59,080 nucleotides of DNA. It comes from Stenocarpella maydis. Its lineage: Eukaryota; Ascomycota; Sordariomycetes; Diaporthales; Diaporthaceae. Position numbers and translations under genes: made by a program. Below the pieces are notes generated by a model. The model searched no databases. It saw only the letters and a list, made by a program, of their open reading frames with translations, and was not told where the DNA came from. Where the stretch lies: positions 1 through 59,080 of the forward strand of contig NQMI01000204.1 in assembly GCA_002270565.1 (NCBI GenBank). Direction: 5' to 3'. Below are positions 57,395-59,080 of the stretch, in pieces (position 1 is the stretch's first letter; each line of letters begins with the position of its first letter).

Positions 57395-59080
57395 TAGGAA
57401 TACCTGAAATTTAGGTGCTGGAAGGGCTTTTATAAGCCCGTCTGCTACCATTTTACTGGTCTTGAGGTATTTAACTTCAAGGGTCCCCTTCTGAACTTCA
57501 GCACATAGATAGAAGTACCTAAGAAGCATATGCTTAGTTCTTTAATAGTGTAAAGGGTCCTTAGCAGTAGAGATAGCGCCCGTATTATCTCCATAGAGGA
57601 TTATTAGCCTAGGAATAGGCCTATTCAGTTCTATATAGAGCCCTTAAAGCTACTAGATTTCCTGAGTAACCTCTATAAGCCCTATAAATTTAGCCTCTAG
57701 CATTAATAATGCTATAATGCTTCCTTACTTTAATTTCCAAGAAATGGGCCCTCCTCCTAAAGTAAATATATACCCATATGTTGATTTAAAGGAGGCCTTA
57801 TCCCCAGCATAGTTGCTATCAGAATAGCCTATAGGATCTAGGAGAGAGCTCTATAGGGAGTCTTTAAGACTTCTAGCAGAATACCTAATAGCAAGATATT
57901 AATGGCTATTTAGGTACCTAAATAGGTTCTATACAGCTACTAAATGCTGAGATTTGGATGCTTGGAAGGCTCTGGCTAGCTACTGGACCGGGAAGCTGAT
58001 ATTAGGCCTAGTTTAAGTAACTAAATATATAGTGGTACCTACTATAGCCTGGAAGCACTTGTATTGAATTCGGTTGAGTATAGGCCCTTTAATAGGGCCT
58101 AAGTTGACTAAGTTTGGCTAGAGAGGAACTAAGATAGGCCTAGAACCCTCTAAGTTAAAGGTTCTAATAGCTTCCTTAATATACTAGCTCTGGGAGAGCC
58201 ATAGGGTTTAATTAGGGCGGTCCCTAATGATTCGAATACCTAGAAAGAAGCTTGTAGGGCCCCTGTCTTCTATAGCATATGCCTTGTGGATTTAGCATTT
58301 TAGGGCCTGAATTTTGGAGATTCTAGGCCCTATTATTAGGCGGTCGTTAATATAGGACACTATAAATAGGCCTAATGCCCTACTATAGAAGACGGCAGAG
58401 TCTAAGAGTAGCAGTTTAAAGCCTAGACCTTTCAAAAGGTTAATAACTATCTGTTGCCACTCCCTAGGGGCCTGCTTTAAGCCGTATAAAGCTTTATTTA
58501 GCTGAATTATCTGCTGAACAGAGAGGTTATAGCTAGCCCTAGCTAATAGCCATTAAATTTAGCTACTAGCTTAAGCTATAAATTCTTTAAACCCCTCTGG
58601 AAGCTCCATAAAGACCTATTCTTTAAGCATACTATTTAGGAAGGCACCTATAAAATTAATCTGCTTAATTTCCCAGTTCAGAATAGCAGCTAGTGCTAGT
58701 AGTACCCTCCAGGTAGGAGGGCTAGAGGTTGAGGCAAAGGTCTCGGTAAAATCTACCCCTTCTCTCTATTAGAACCCTCTAACTACTAATCAGGCTTTAA
58801 ATTTAAAACCGCTATTATTCTTATCTTTTTCTTTATAGGAACTAATCAAACTGGTTTTAAGGCTTTAACCTTCCCTGGAAGCTAAATTTAATGACTCAAA
58901 ATTTAAGGGTATTTGCAAAATTATTGCTCAAATTCGCTATAGATCGCCTAGTAGACCATTTAGCCCTATTAGGGCTTTTTGTAACCTATTTTCAGGTCTC
59001 GGGGGCCTGCCAGATGTTTAGTACTTAAACGTATTTTAGATACTCTTTCTAAAATAAAGTAAATAATCTATTTAGCATAT
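57395..59080 (-). pseudogene. Ty1/copia reverse transcriptase and RNase H remnant
   Basis: Minus-strand translation gives the RVT_2 reverse transcriptase start GVDFTETFASTSSPPTW, RVLLALAAILNWEIKQINF, IGAFLNSMLKE, VFMELPEGFKEF at about 58770-58590. The copia RNase H and tail follow at about 57830-57395: SNYAGDKASFKSTYGYIFT, LGGGPISWK, LYGDNTGAISTAKDPLHY, RTKHMLLRYFYLC, KMVADGLIKALPAPKFQVF. Many TAA/TAG stops replace expected Gln codons, and TpA is abundant, as RIP produces. The element continues past the right edge of the window. Non-functional. Confidence 0.88.

Overview
This window looks like nuclear DNA from a filamentous ascomycete (Pezizomycotina, probably a Sordariomycete). Genes carry short GT-AG introns. 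They are typical of filamentous fungi: a Zn2Cys6 regulator, a multimodular NRPS, a Cut12-type spindle-pole protein and CENP-X. Transposons are riddled with TAA/TAG stops where CAA/CAG would be expected, and long AT-rich blocks occur; both are marks of repeat-induced point mutation (RIP). The species cannot be named from the sequence.

Layout. Positions 1-3.8 kb are AT-rich RIP wreckage. Positions 4.1-23.9 kb form a compact secondary-metabolite cluster: a Zn2Cys6 regulator (+), a SAM methyltransferase (-), a CmcJ/AsaB/GA4-desaturase-like oxygenase (+), a small AT-rich relic, an aldo-keto reductase (-), and an NRPS of about 3437 residues (+) with the order T-C-A-T-E-C-A-T-CT. The NRPS starts with a carrier domain and no adenylation domain. 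It carries an epimerase in its first full module and ends in a cyclase-type condensation domain, so I infer a cyclic product built on a starter loaded in trans. The two divergent promoters inside the cluster (methyltransferase/oxygenase and reductase/NRPS) share the 9-mer CCGGTCCGG, a CGG-N-CCG palindrome of the kind Zn2Cys6 factors bind.

Positions 24-43 kb are an accessory region. It holds a protein-kinase gene with a convergent 100-residue partner, a CorA-like membrane protein, a decayed conserved gene, a 3048-bp Mutator-like element with a perfect 9-bp target duplication but a RIP-destroyed transposase, an alcohol-acetyltransferase-like gene, and a 2189-bp pogo/Fot1-type element with TA duplication that abuts a truncated gene. 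A second copy of its first 181 bp ends exactly at an undetermined base (38518), which suggests an assembly join.

Positions 44-56 kb look like conserved core genome: a BTB protein, a Cut12-like spindle-pole protein, a MAPR/cytochrome b5-like membrane protein, a secreted cupredoxin with a GPI-type tail, and CENP-X/MHF2. From about 56.1 kb the sequence again turns AT-rich and ends in a fossil Ty1/copia element (reverse transcriptase and RNase H on the minus strand). The window therefore spans an accessory metabolite island, flanked and invaded by repeats, next to core chromosome.
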